Below are positions 43,526 to 52,333 of a DNA stretch of 64,000 nt, piece by piece (the first letter of the stretch is position 1; every line of letters starts with the position of its first letter). The position numbers were made by a program, and so were the translations under genes. The notes under the pieces are model-generated. The model saw only the letters and a list, made by a program, of their open reading frames with translations. It was not told where the DNA came from and searched no databases. This stretch comes from Bacteroidota bacterium (GTDB lineage: Bacteria; Bacteroidota; Bacteroidia; NS11-12g; UBA9320), in the NCBI GenBank assembly GCA_947468275.1, contig CANIKO010000005.1, positions 1 to 64,000 on the forward strand. The letters run 5' to 3'.

Positions 43526-45439
43526 ATGAGTAAAGTAATAGGAATAGACTTAGGTACAACCAATTCGTGTGTATCAGTTTTAGAAGGAAATGAGCCAGTG
43601 GTTATTCCAAACAGTGAAGGCCACAGAACAACCCCGTCCATTGTCGCTTTTTTAGATAATGGAAATGGTGAGCGTAAGGTGGGAGATCCAGCCAAGCGTC
43701 AGGCAATTACGAATCCCCAAAATACGGTGAGCTCAATTAAGCGTTACATGGGCCGTAAATTTAGTGAAGTGAGTGAGGAAATGAAAAGTATTACCTACAA
43801 AATTGTCAAAGGTGATAATGATACTCCTCGTGTTCAGATAGGTGATAGAAAATATACCCCCCAAGAAATATCAGCTATTGTTTTGCAGAAAATGAAGAAA
43901 ACAGCTGAAGACTATTTGGGTCAGGAAGTAACAAGAGCAGTAATCACAGTTCCTGCATATTTTAACGATGCACAGCGTCAGGCTACAAAAGAGGCTGGCG
44001 AAATAGCAGGATTAAAAGTAGAGCGTATTGTTAACGAACCTACAGCAGCAGCATTGGCTTATGGTATGGATAAGCGCACCAAAGATATGAAAATTGCCGT
44101 TTATGATTTGGGTGGAGGAACTTTTGATATATCAATCCTTGAATTAGGTGATGGAGTTTTTGAAGTGAAATCAACCAATGGTGATACTCACTTAGGAGGT
44201 GATGATTTTGACCATGTAATTATTGATTGGTTAGCTGACGAGTTTAAAAAAGATGAAGGTCTTGATTTACGTAAAGACCCAATGGCATTGCAACGATTAA
44301 AAGAAGCTGCTGAAAAAGCAAAAATCGAATTGTCGAGTGCTCAACAAACAGAAATTAATCTTCCTTACATTATGCCGGTAGATGGAATGCCAAAACATCT
44401 TGTAAGAACATTGTCAAGAGCAAAATTTGAGCAATTGGCTGATAAATTAATACAAAGAACTTTGGAGCCATGCAAAAAAGCCATTAAAGATTCAGGTTAT
44501 AATGTATCGGAAATCGACGAGGTAATATTGGTTGGCGGAAGTACACGTATGCCAAGTATACAAAAATTAGTGAAGGACTTTTTTGGTAAAGAACCTTCAA
44601 AAGGTGTGAATCCTGATGAGGTAGTTGCTATTGGTGCTGCCATTCAAGGTGCTGTACTAACAGGAGAAGTGAAAGATGTGTTACTTTTAGATGTAACACC
44701 ACTTTCATTGGGTATTGAAACAATGGGAGGGGTAATGACTCGATTGATTGATTCAAATACTACCATTCCAACAAAAAAGAGCGAAGTGTTTAGCACAGCA
44801 AGTGATAGTCAGCCATCTGTAGAGATACATGTTATTCAAGGCGAACGTTCAATGGCGCGTGATAACAAAACAATTGGAAAATTCCATTTGGATGGTATTC
44901 CTCCTGCACCAAGAGGTGTTCCAAAAATTGAAGTTACTTTTGATATTGATGCTAATGGTATTTTGAATGTAAGTGCAAAGGATCAAGGAACAGGTAAGGA
45001 GCAGAAAATTCGTATAGAAGCCTCTTCAGGATTAAGTAAGGACGAAATAGAACGCATGAAACGCGAAGCAGAAATGAATGCTGATTCTGACAAAGCTGCC
45101 AAGGAAGAAATTGAGAAATTAAATGCTGCTGACTCACTGGTTTTTCAAACTGAAAAACAATTGAGTGAATTTGGCGAAAAAATACCTGCTGACAAAAAAG
45201 AAGCTATAGTGACGGCAAAAGATGAGTTAAAAAAAGCGCATGATGAAAAAAATATTGCAGCTTTAGATTCAGCCACCGAGGTTTTAAATAAAGCTTGGGA
45301 AGCTGCTTCACAAGATTTGTATAATGCGCAGCAACAACAAGGTGAACCTAAACCAACCGAGGGTGGTGAGCCGGAAACAGCAAATTCACACGCAGGTAAT
45401 GATACTGCTCAGGACGTAGATTTTGAAGAAGTTAAGTAA
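43526..45439 (+). CDS. dnaK: Molecular chaperone DnaK (Hsp70)
   Basis: DnaK is the ATP-driven Hsp70 chaperone of the cytoplasm. The protein has 637 residues. The ATPase domain has [33 protein letters not shown] and [17 protein letters not shown]; the substrate-binding domain follows with [17 protein letters not shown], and the lid and a variable tail end in DVDFEEVK. No grpE or dnaJ lies next to it in this window. An inverted repeat upstream may regulate it, and a very strong terminator lies downstream. Confidence 0.98.
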   Translation: MSKVIGIDLGTTNSCVSVLEGNEPVVIPNSEGHRTTPSIVAFLDNGNGERKVGDPAKRQAITNPQNTVSSIKRYMGRKFSEVSEEMKSITYKIVKGDNDTPRVQIGDRKYTPQEISAIVLQKMKKTAEDYLGQEVTRAVITVPAYFNDAQRQATKEAGEIAGLKVERIVNEPTAAALAYGMDKRTKDMKIAVYDLGGGTFDISILELGDGVFEVKSTNGDTHLGGDDFDHVIIDWLADEFKKDEGLDLRKDPMALQRLKEAAEKAKIELSSAQQTEINLPYIMPVDGMPKHLVRTLSRAKFEQLADKLIQRTLEPCKKAIKDSGYNVSEIDEVILVGGSTRMPSIQKLVKDFFGKEPSKGVNPDEVVAIGAAIQGAVLTGEVKDVLLLDVTPLSLGIETMGGVMTRLIDSNTTIPTKKSEVFSTASDSQPSVEIHVIQGERSMARDNKTIGKFHLDGIPPAPRGVPKIEVTFDIDANGILNVSAKDQGTGKEQKIRIEASSGLSKDEIERMKREAEMNADSDKAAKEEIEKLNAADSLVFQTEKQLSEFGEKIPADKKEAIVTAKDELKKAHDEKNIAALDSATEVLNKAWEAASQDLYNAQQQQGEPKPTEGGEPETANSHAGNDTAQDVDFEEVK

Positions 45440-45450
45440 GATTTAATTTA

Positions 45451-45504
45451 ATAAACCAAAAACAAAAAAAGCGACAATTGTCGCTTTTTTTGTTTTTGGT
45501 TTAT
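45451..45504. terminator. Perfect 54-bp palindrome, bidirectional terminator
   Basis: The two 27-bp arms (45,451-45,477 and 45,478-45,504) are exact reverse complements; the core is GCGACAATTGTCGC between A- and T-runs. It lies between convergent dnaK and the RND permease gene and has a T-run in both directions. Confidence 0.92.
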
Positions 45505-45566
45505 GTTTCTTTTAGAGAAGTAGGTCTAATAAGAGATAATTCGAGATATTTTTTTAATTATTAGCT

Positions 45567-48500
45567 CTAGTTATCCAAATCTTTTAATGAAAATTTTCTT
45601 CTATAAGACAATTCAACTATTACAGGCAATATTAGCAATACTAATATAGTAGCGGTTATTAAGCCACCTACAATTACTATGGCTAATGGTTTTTGAGTTT
45701 CAGAGCCAATACCAGTAGAAATAGCGGCAGGTATCAATCCAAAGATGGCCATTAAAGCTGTCATAACAATTGGACGTACACGTGAAATCGCACTAACTTT
45801 AATAGCTTGAGTGAGCTGCATTTTATTTTCCAAATTGTGCTTAATCATTGAAATAATTATAACCCCATTTTGAATACAAATACCAAATAAAGCAATAAAG
45901 CCTATACCTCCAGAGATATTAAAATTGGTACCTGTAATAAGTAAGGCTAAAATTCCGCCGACGATGGCGAATGGAACATTTAACAATACCAAAAGAACAT
46001 CTTTAACCTTTCGAAACAATAGCAGGAGAATAATGAAAATAATAACCAAACTAATAGGGACCACAACAGAAAGGCGCGACATTGCTCTTATTTCGCTTTC
46101 ATATTCGCCACTAAATTGCATGGTGTAACCTTTGGGTAATGCAATTCCTTTTTCTAGGGTATTTTGAGCTTCAGCCACAGTGCTTCCTAAATCACGTCCT
46201 CTTACGGCAAACTGAACAGCTGAAAACCGTTTATTATTATCCCTATAAATGAATGCGGGTCCACTTTTCAATCGAATATTGGCTATCTCCTTCAATGGAA
46301 TTTTGGCACCTGTAGAACTTGGAATCATCAAAGAACCAATTTCAATCTCCGATTTTCTAAAGGGTCTCTGATAGCGCAGTCGAACATCAAATTTTCTTTC
46401 ACCTTCATACATTTGAGTGGCGGCCTTTCCGCCAATAGCCAATTCTATAACAGCATTAGCTTCGGCAGCGGCTATACCATAAATAGCCATTTTTTGCCTG
46501 TCAAGACTAATCTGCAATTCAGGCTGCCCAAGATTTTTTACAATACCCACGTCCTGCATTCCCGGAACTTTTTTCAATAATCTTTCTACGCGTTTACTGA
46601 TTTGTGAAATAGAATCAAGATTTTCTCCAAAAACTTTCACGGCTTGATTTACATCAATTCCAGCAATAGCTTCATTTACGTTGTCTATAATTGGTTGAGA
46701 AAAACTCCAAATGGTACCTACATATTTTAAATCTAGCATGGCATCCATTTTTTTTATCAGCTCATCCTTTGTCAATCCTGATTTCCATTCTTCTTTAGGA
46801 TATAAATCAACAAGGCACTCTATCGCAAAAAAGCCTTTTGGGTCAGTACCGTCATCAGGTCTTCCAACTTGGGTTAATACATCCCTTACTTCAGGAAATT
46901 TGAGTAAATCTTTCCGCATATTATCCGAAAGTGCTTTAGCCTCAGGTAGTGAAATACTCATAGGGGCATCTCCTTCAACCCATAATGAACCTTCGTCTAA
47001 ATGCGGGATAAATTCGGAGCCCAAAAATTTGGCTGAAATAAATGTTGCAATAATAAATACCAATGCAAATCCAATACTTTTCTTTTTGTGAATCATCACC
47101 CAGTCAAAAATCTTTTCATAATACTTTATCATGCCAGAAACCAAAGGATTGTGCTTTTCTTTCACATTATGATTAAATAGCCGATGGGCAATAGCAGGAA
47201 CAAAAGTTAATGTAAAAAGTAATGCACCCAGTAAAGCAAATCCAAGGGTGAAGGCCAAAGGTGAAAATAATTTTCCCTCTACTTTTTCGAATGAAAATAC
47301 AGGAATTAATGCAGCTATTATAATAAGTTTAGAAAAGAAAATGGATTTTCCCATATCGGTACCTATTCGTTTTATCATACCCATTTTGGCAGATTTATTA
47401 AACCGTTCCATTCCTATTTCCTCAGCATGAAGGGCTAATGAAACAAATATACCTTCTACCATTACAACCGCTCCATCTATGAGTATCCCAAAATCAATCG
47501 CTCCTATTGAAATGAGGTTGGCATACATTCCTTTAAAATACAAGAGCATAAAAGCAAACAGTAATGATAATGGAATGATAAGCGATACTATGAGGGTAGC
47601 CCTCCAATCGCGCATGAACAAAAACACGATAAAAGTTACAAGAAATATCCCCTCAAGAACATTATGAAAAACCGTTTTTAAACAAAAACTTATTAAATTT
47701 TTTCGGTCATAAAAAGTTTTCATCTTCACTCCAGTTGGTAAAATCTTCTCGTCAAGTTCTACAATCTTTTCTTCCAATGCTTTTAATACTGGTCCTGGAT
47801 CAACATTTTTTCTCATCAATACTATTCCCTCCACTACGTCAGGATCGTTTTCTCCTCTTGCCACCATTCCTAGGCGGGGATTAGTGGATTCATATACTTC
47901 AGCAACATTTTTTACAAGTACGGGAGTTTCATTCTGATCTTTAAGTATGATATTTTTTATATCCTCAATATTGCTAAGAAGGCCTATACCTCTAACCACA
48001 AAGGCTTGCGAAGATTTTTCAATTACATCTCCACCCACATTTACATTGCTTTTACTTATAGCATTGTAAACATCCAAAGCTGTTAAATCATATTGAGAAA
48101 GAAGATAAGGATTTACGCTAACCTCATAAGTTTTGACTGGACCACCAAAGGCTACAACATCCGCCACGCCGGGAACCGTTCGAAGGTTTCTGTCAATTAC
48201 CCAATCTTGTATGGTTCTTAATTCTGCCGGTGTATGATTGGGTGAATGCAAGGTATAGCGCAATATTTCATCAATAGGGCCTGCAGGTGGCGTCAATTCT
48301 GATTCAGCACCTTCCGGAAATTCAATACCAGATAATAATGCTGTAATCTGCTGACGACCGTAACTATCTTCAACATCATCTTCAAATACGAGTGTGACAA
48401 CTGAAAGACCAAACATGGATTGTGATCTAAGATTGATTTTTCTTTGTACACTATTCATTCGTATCTCTACTGGAATAGTAACAAATCGCTCCACTTCCTG

Positions 48501-48683
48501 TGCACTTCTGCCGGGCCATCGGGTTATTATTCTAATTTGTGTATTGGTGAAATCCGGGAAAGCAACTATCGGAGTTCTCACAAATGAGTATATCCCGATG
48601 ATCGCTAAAATTGCTGTGAGAGAAAATATAAAGAGTTTATTTCGAAGTGAAAGCGAAATAATATTTTTAATAAACTTGTCCAT
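45567..48683 (-). CDS. Heavy-metal efflux RND permease (CusA/CzcA family)
   Basis: A 1038-residue inner-membrane pump with the RND layout: twelve membrane segments and two large periplasmic loops. Helix 4 carries D397-F-G-x3-D403-G (AIDFGILIDGAVVMVEG), the proton-relay motif of the heavy-metal (HME) branch. The early periplasmic domain includes FPDFTNTQIRIITRWPG and SMFGLSVVTLVFED. It uses the proton gradient to move metal ions out through an adaptor and TolC. Its operon on the minus strand is TolC-adaptor-permease. Which ion is carried (Cu/Ag or Zn/Co/Cd) is open. Confidence 0.92.
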   Translation of the reverse strand: MDKFIKNIISLSLRNKLFIFSLTAILAIIGIYSFVRTPIVAFPDFTNTQIRIITRWPGRSAQEVERFVTIPVEIRMNSVQRKINLRSQSMFGLSVVTLVFEDDVEDSYGRQQITALLSGIEFPEGAESELTPPAGPIDEILRYTLHSPNHTPAELRTIQDWVIDRNLRTVPGVADVVAFGGPVKTYEVSVNPYLLSQYDLTALDVYNAISKSNVNVGGDVIEKSSQAFVVRGIGLLSNIEDIKNIILKDQNETPVLVKNVAEVYESTNPRLGMVARGENDPDVVEGIVLMRKNVDPGPVLKALEEKIVELDEKILPTGVKMKTFYDRKNLISFCLKTVFHNVLEGIFLVTFIVFLFMRDWRATLIVSLIIPLSLLFAFMLLYFKGMYANLISIGAIDFGILIDGAVVMVEGIFVSLALHAEEIGMERFNKSAKMGMIKRIGTDMGKSIFFSKLIIIAALIPVFSFEKVEGKLFSPLAFTLGFALLGALLFTLTFVPAIAHRLFNHNVKEKHNPLVSGMIKYYEKIFDWVMIHKKKSIGFALVFIIATFISAKFLGSEFIPHLDEGSLWVEGDAPMSISLPEAKALSDNMRKDLLKFPEVRDVLTQVGRPDDGTDPKGFFAIECLVDLYPKEEWKSGLTKDELIKKMDAMLDLKYVGTIWSFSQPIIDNVNEAIAGIDVNQAVKVFGENLDSISQISKRVERLLKKVPGMQDVGIVKNLGQPELQISLDRQKMAIYGIAAAEANAVIELAIGGKAATQMYEGERKFDVRLRYQRPFRKSEIEIGSLMIPSSTGAKIPLKEIANIRLKSGPAFIYRDNNKRFSAVQFAVRGRDLGSTVAEAQNTLEKGIALPKGYTMQFSGEYESEIRAMSRLSVVVPISLVIIFIILLLLFRKVKDVLLVLLNVPFAIVGGILALLITGTNFNISGGIGFIALFGICIQNGVIIISMIKHNLENKMQLTQAIKVSAISRVRPIVMTALMAIFGLIPAAISTGIGSETQKPLAIVIVGGLITATILVLLILPVIVELSYRRKFSLKDLDN

Positions 48684-48689
48684 ATTTCT

Positions 48690-49823
48690 TTAAAGTTTTT
48701 TAAGTGCAGTAAAGATGAACAACCCATTTTTTGAAATAACTAAATCTCCTGGCTTTAAGGTTTTACTTTCAAAATAGATATTGTTTGAAAATGTATTAAC
48801 AATTTTAATTTGTTGCATAGATACATCGCATTTATCCTTGTAGAGCAAAACATAATTTTTGTTTTCATCAAACAATACGGGGTCTTTATGTAGAACCATC
48901 ATTTTTTTGTTTTCAGGAAATAGAATTGAAAAATTAGCAAACATTCCAGGCTTAAGGGCATAGTCTGCATTATTCAAACGGATTTTTACTGTCATGACAT
49001 TTGTTTCAGGATTCAACATATTTGAGATTCGTTCTACTTTTCCAAAAAACTTTCTTTCAGGATAGCTAATGGCAACAATTTCGGCTATGCTGCCAATTTC
49101 TATTTTTGAAATATCTGTTTCATATACGTTAGCTACGGCCCATACTTCTTTTAAATCAGAAATTGTAAAAACATTGTCGGCATCATCTGATCTTAATTCC
49201 ATACCAGAATTGATGTTTTTTTCAACAATAAAACCGCTGATAGGCGATTTAATCGAATATCTTGAGCCAAACGAATCTATTGATTGAACGGCACCCCCAT
49301 ATATTTTCATTACCTCCTTTACTTTATTATACTGTGCCAATGCCCTATAATATTCATTTTGTGCTAATACAAGGTCTTTTTGCGAACGCAAACCGCTTCG
49401 GTATAAATCATTGGTTACATCTAAATTTTCTTTGGTAATGGCTAAGTCAGATTGGGCTGCTTTGAAATCATTATAGTAATTTGCCATATCAGAACTTTGA
49501 AGTACCGCGAGCAGTTGCCCTTTTTCGACATAATCACCTAATGATACTTTTACATCCATAACATGTCCACTTACTAATGGAAAAACTTTAACCACATTGT
49601 CTTCATTAAAAGTAATTTTCCCGGGGAGTTTTAAATCACTTATTACTTTTTCTGATTTGACTGTATCTATTGTGATGATTTTAGCCAATGAATCAGGAAT
49701 ACAAAATTTCGTCATTGTGTCTGATTCATTACTCTTTTTGCCACATGAAGCAACCATCATTGATATAATTATCAATGTAAATTTGCTTTTGTATAAAATA
49801 TTTTTTCTTTTTAAAAATTGCAT
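48690..49823 (-). CDS. RND efflux periplasmic adaptor (membrane fusion protein), lipoprotein
   Basis: A 377-residue adaptor with a lipoprotein signal (SMMVASCGKKS, Cys at 27), placing it on the periplasmic side of the inner membrane. It has the biotinyl-lipoyl halves (FPLVSGHVMDVKVSLGDYVEKGQLL and SPISGFIVEKNINSGMELRS) around a helical hairpin, then the beta-barrel domain. It links permease and outer-membrane channel. It lies 11 bp after the tolC gene and 6 bp before the permease gene. Confidence 0.92.
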   Translation of the reverse strand: MQFLKRKNILYKSKFTLIIISMMVASCGKKSNESDTMTKFCIPDSLAKIITIDTVKSEKVISDLKLPGKITFNEDNVVKVFPLVSGHVMDVKVSLGDYVEKGQLLAVLQSSDMANYYNDFKAAQSDLAITKENLDVTNDLYRSGLRSQKDLVLAQNEYYRALAQYNKVKEVMKIYGGAVQSIDSFGSRYSIKSPISGFIVEKNINSGMELRSDDADNVFTISDLKEVWAVANVYETDISKIEIGSIAEIVAISYPERKFFGKVERISNMLNPETNVMTVKIRLNNADYALKPGMFANFSILFPENKKMMVLHKDPVLFDENKNYVLLYKDKCDVSMQQIKIVNTFSNNIYFESKTLKPGDLVISKNGLFIFTALKKL

Positions 49824-49834
49824 TTTAGTTTGTT

Positions 49835-51202
49835 TTAGTATTTAAATATTGTTTTACCTATAATAAAATTAAGATTTTCAATGTTGCTTAATCGATCGCT
49901 TTGGAGCTCATTGTTTTGAACTACCGAGTTTTTATATGATTCATAAAAGTCTACAAACTCAATGGTACTTATATTTTTTTTAGCGTAATTGAGACGAACA
50001 CCTTCCAGTAATTTTTCATAATTGGATATAAAATTTTTATCAAATTTTTGATATTGAATATCTGTTTGGATGAGCTGAGTTACGGCATGCCAAACATCCT
50101 TTTCAAGTTGATTTTTTACAGATTTATAATAAGCACTGTCCGATTGAAGTCTGTATTTGGCAGATTTGATGTTTCCTTGATTACGGTTGAATGCCGGCAA
50201 CCCAATGGCCATATTTACACCTGAATAATTAGGAACATAGTTGCCATTGCTAACATGGTTGGCGCCTAAAGTTACATCAGGAACTGCGATGGCTTTTTGA
50301 AGCGATATATTTTGTTTGTCGGCCACTAGTTGTATTTCAGATGCTTTTAAATCATATCGGTAAATCTCTGCTGAATCAACAAGCGTTAGTATTGGCAGCT
50401 TTGAAAATTGGAGTTTTTCGATGGCTGTTATATTTATTAAAGGTTTAAAATAAGGAAATCCTTGAGTTGCTAATAGTATCATAAGATTATTTTGCCTGTC
50501 TATAAGCTGGCTCAATAACTTTCTTCTTTCGCTTGCAAGTGATATTTGAAATGCTTTTAGTCGCTGAATTTCTAAGAGTGGAATATTTCCTTTGTTAAAT
50601 TGTAAATCATAAGCATTGATTACTTCATCAATAGAACTTATTTCAATATCATATAAATTATTGGTTTTTTGAAGGAAATAAAGTTCAACAAAATCCTGCC
50701 GTAATTGATATCGCAGGTTTCTTATTAAGTCTAAAAATTCATATTCTGATTTTACTACATTGGTTCCTGCCAACGCTGCATTTTTTAATCTTTTATTTGC
50801 CAATGAAAGTACTTGGCTAAAATTCCAGGTATAGCTTCCCTGTGAAGCGGGATTGTTAATTCCCCCATTAAAACCTTGTTCTCCTTTTTGTATCTGAAAA
50901 AATTTGTGAGAATAGGTGTTATACAAGCTTGCTTCGTAGTATAAATTTGGATTATTAAGAAGTTTTGCTTGCAAATACAATGCGCGTTGAGATTCAACAT
51001 TGTATTTTTGGGCGAGCAATTCATAGTTTTTGCCCATGAACATTTTTTCTGCATCATCAAAGTTTATGAGCATTGTATCTGTGTAGGTGCTTAGTATGTT
51101 TTGATCGGATGTAGTTTGTCCAAGTGCATTCCTATTTATCATAAGACATATGATAGTAACTAATAAAAAGCACCGAAAGGAGATAATGGACCTAGCTTTC
51201 AT
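49835..51202 (-). CDS. TolC-family outer-membrane efflux protein
   Basis: A 455-residue exported protein, signal peptide ending NRNALGQ, with two TolC-type repeats of long helices (for example QGSYTWNFSQVLSLANKRLK and IGLPAFNRNQGNIKSAKY). It should form the trimeric outer-membrane duct for the pump encoded downstream. It is the first gene of the minus-strand efflux operon. The 140 bp upstream is A/T-rich with a small palindrome (CCCATAGCATGGG at 51,299-51,311). Confidence 0.9.
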   Translation of the reverse strand: MKARSIISFRCFLLVTIICLMINRNALGQTTSDQNILSTYTDTMLINFDDAEKMFMGKNYELLAQKYNVESQRALYLQAKLLNNPNLYYEASLYNTYSHKFFQIQKGEQGFNGGINNPASQGSYTWNFSQVLSLANKRLKNAALAGTNVVKSEYEFLDLIRNLRYQLRQDFVELYFLQKTNNLYDIEISSIDEVINAYDLQFNKGNIPLLEIQRLKAFQISLASERRKLLSQLIDRQNNLMILLATQGFPYFKPLINITAIEKLQFSKLPILTLVDSAEIYRYDLKASEIQLVADKQNISLQKAIAVPDVTLGANHVSNGNYVPNYSGVNMAIGLPAFNRNQGNIKSAKYRLQSDSAYYKSVKNQLEKDVWHAVTQLIQTDIQYQKFDKNFISNYEKLLEGVRLNYAKKNISTIEFVDFYESYKNSVVQNNELQSDRLSNIENLNFIIGKTIFKY

Positions 51203-51342
51203 ATAATTTTAGTTTTTTTTTAATTAATACTGCTAACCAGAGTATTTATGGATTAAATAATAATAATTTTATAAATAATTTATACCAAAAAAACGTTGCC
51301 CATAGCATGGGATGGTATTTAATAGGGGGAGAAGAATTTAAT

Positions 51343-51714
51343 TTACACTTCCGGAGGAGGAGAATGGATTTCTAAATAAACTGTTTTTAAATTGGACTTC
51401 TGATTATTAACAATAATTGCAATGGGACTCGCTATTGTTGGATTAGTAGTCTTAATTTTTATAAATTGATTAGAGTTGCTCAACCTTTTTATTTCATAAC
51501 TATAACCTTGACAATTATCTGAATCTTCATTTTCAGGGATATTATTTTCAATTTCTATCCAAAATTCGGAAATGGTTTCCAAGCTGTTCGCAGAAATACT
51601 AGCATATAAATAATTGAAACTATAATTAGACAGATTTAAACTTATACTGAATATTTGAATAGCAAATGAGAGCCATACAATTCGTGTAAATTTATCTAAT
51701 CTTAATCTACGCAT
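51343..51714 (-). CDS. Small hypothetical exported or membrane-anchored protein
   Basis: A 123-residue protein with an N-terminal basic-hydrophobic segment (about residues 10-38) that could be a signal or anchor, then a mostly beta-type domain ending HSPPPEV. I do not recognise a family. It lies in the gap between the two divergent efflux operons, oriented with the minus-strand operon and 140 bp upstream of it. A TATATTTG box ends 9 nt before its ATG. Confidence 0.55.
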   Translation of the reverse strand: MRRLRLDKFTRIVWLSFAIQIFSISLNLSNYSFNYLYASISANSLETISEFWIEIENNIPENEDSDNCQGYSYEIKRLSNSNQFIKIKTTNPTIASPIAIIVNNQKSNLKTVYLEIHSPPPEV

Positions 51715-51723
51715 TTAAGGCTG

Positions 51724-51731
51724 CAAATATA
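51724..51731 (-). promoter_or_regulatory. Bacteroidota -7 box for the small exported protein at 51,343
   Basis: TATATTTG on the minus strand matches TAnnTTTG, 9 nt before the ATG at 51,714. It may also drive the minus-strand efflux operon by read-through. Confidence 0.5.
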
Positions 51732-51840
51732 AAGTAAGTAATTATTTAAAAAATTAGGTTTCAACTGAAATTAGGCTAAAAAAAAGGATATTTAATCTCT
51801 TTTAAAGTTTTAATGATAACGGTTACAATTTTATATTTCA

Positions 51841-51848
51841 TAAATTTG
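51841..51848 (+). promoter_or_regulatory. Bacteroidota -7 box for the plus-strand metal-efflux unit
   Basis: TAAATTTG matches TAnnTTTG and ends 5 nt before the TTG start at 51,854; a leaderless or near-leaderless mRNA is predicted. Confidence 0.45.
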
Positions 51849-51853
51849 CGTTT

Positions 51854-52237
51854 TTGAAAAGGATTATTTCTATATGTGTTTTAATGGTATTTATTACCAG
51901 TTTTACAGAAATGTATCAGTTTTTTAAGTTGCCCTTTCTCATTGAACATTATTATGAACACAAAGAACAGAATGATGCAATGCCATTGTTTAGTTTTTTA
52001 GTAAATCATTATTGTTATAACAAGTTTGACAAAGACTTTGATGATGATATGAAATTACCTTTTAAGTCACATGAATGTTTAACTAATTCTACGATCTTAA
52101 CAATGGATACTAGCCAATGTGGGTGTTTATCGCTAAAACTGTTTCATATCCAATCCATTTCATATCATCATTTCGATGAATCTTTTATTTTAACTTCTTT
52201 TTTGCCAAACATTTGGCAACCGCCTAAAATTTCTTAA
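51854..52237 (+). CDS. Small exported His/Cys-containing protein next to metal efflux genes
   Basis: A 127-residue protein with an N-terminal signal peptide, followed by a domain with many possible metal ligands: FLIEHYYEHKEQ, VNHYCY, KSHECL, SQCGCL and SYHHFDES. It ends with WQPPKIS. I recall similar small proteins beside CusA/CzcA genes in other Bacteroidota; no function is known to me. The start is TTG at 51,854 because the signal peptide needs it; ATG at 51,884 would be too short. It probably leads the operon with the RND-TolC fusion 96 bp downstream. Metal binding in the periplasm is an inference. Confidence 0.65.
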   Translation: MKRIISICVLMVFITSFTEMYQFFKLPFLIEHYYEHKEQNDAMPLFSFLVNHYCYNKFDKDFDDDMKLPFKSHECLTNSTILTMDTSQCGCLSLKLFHIQSISYHHFDESFILTSFLPNIWQPPKIS

Positions 52238-52333
52238 TGCTTTTTTATAATGGCTGCAATGCCTAGAACTTTAAATGACATCTTTAATTGATTGTCATGA
52301 GTATTAATATTTTTTAAAATTTTAAGTAGAATT

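Noticed and set aside
48690-51202. A second RND-TolC fusion in the minus-strand system
   Set aside because: The TolC, adaptor and permease genes are separated by clear stop and start codons, so this system is not fused.
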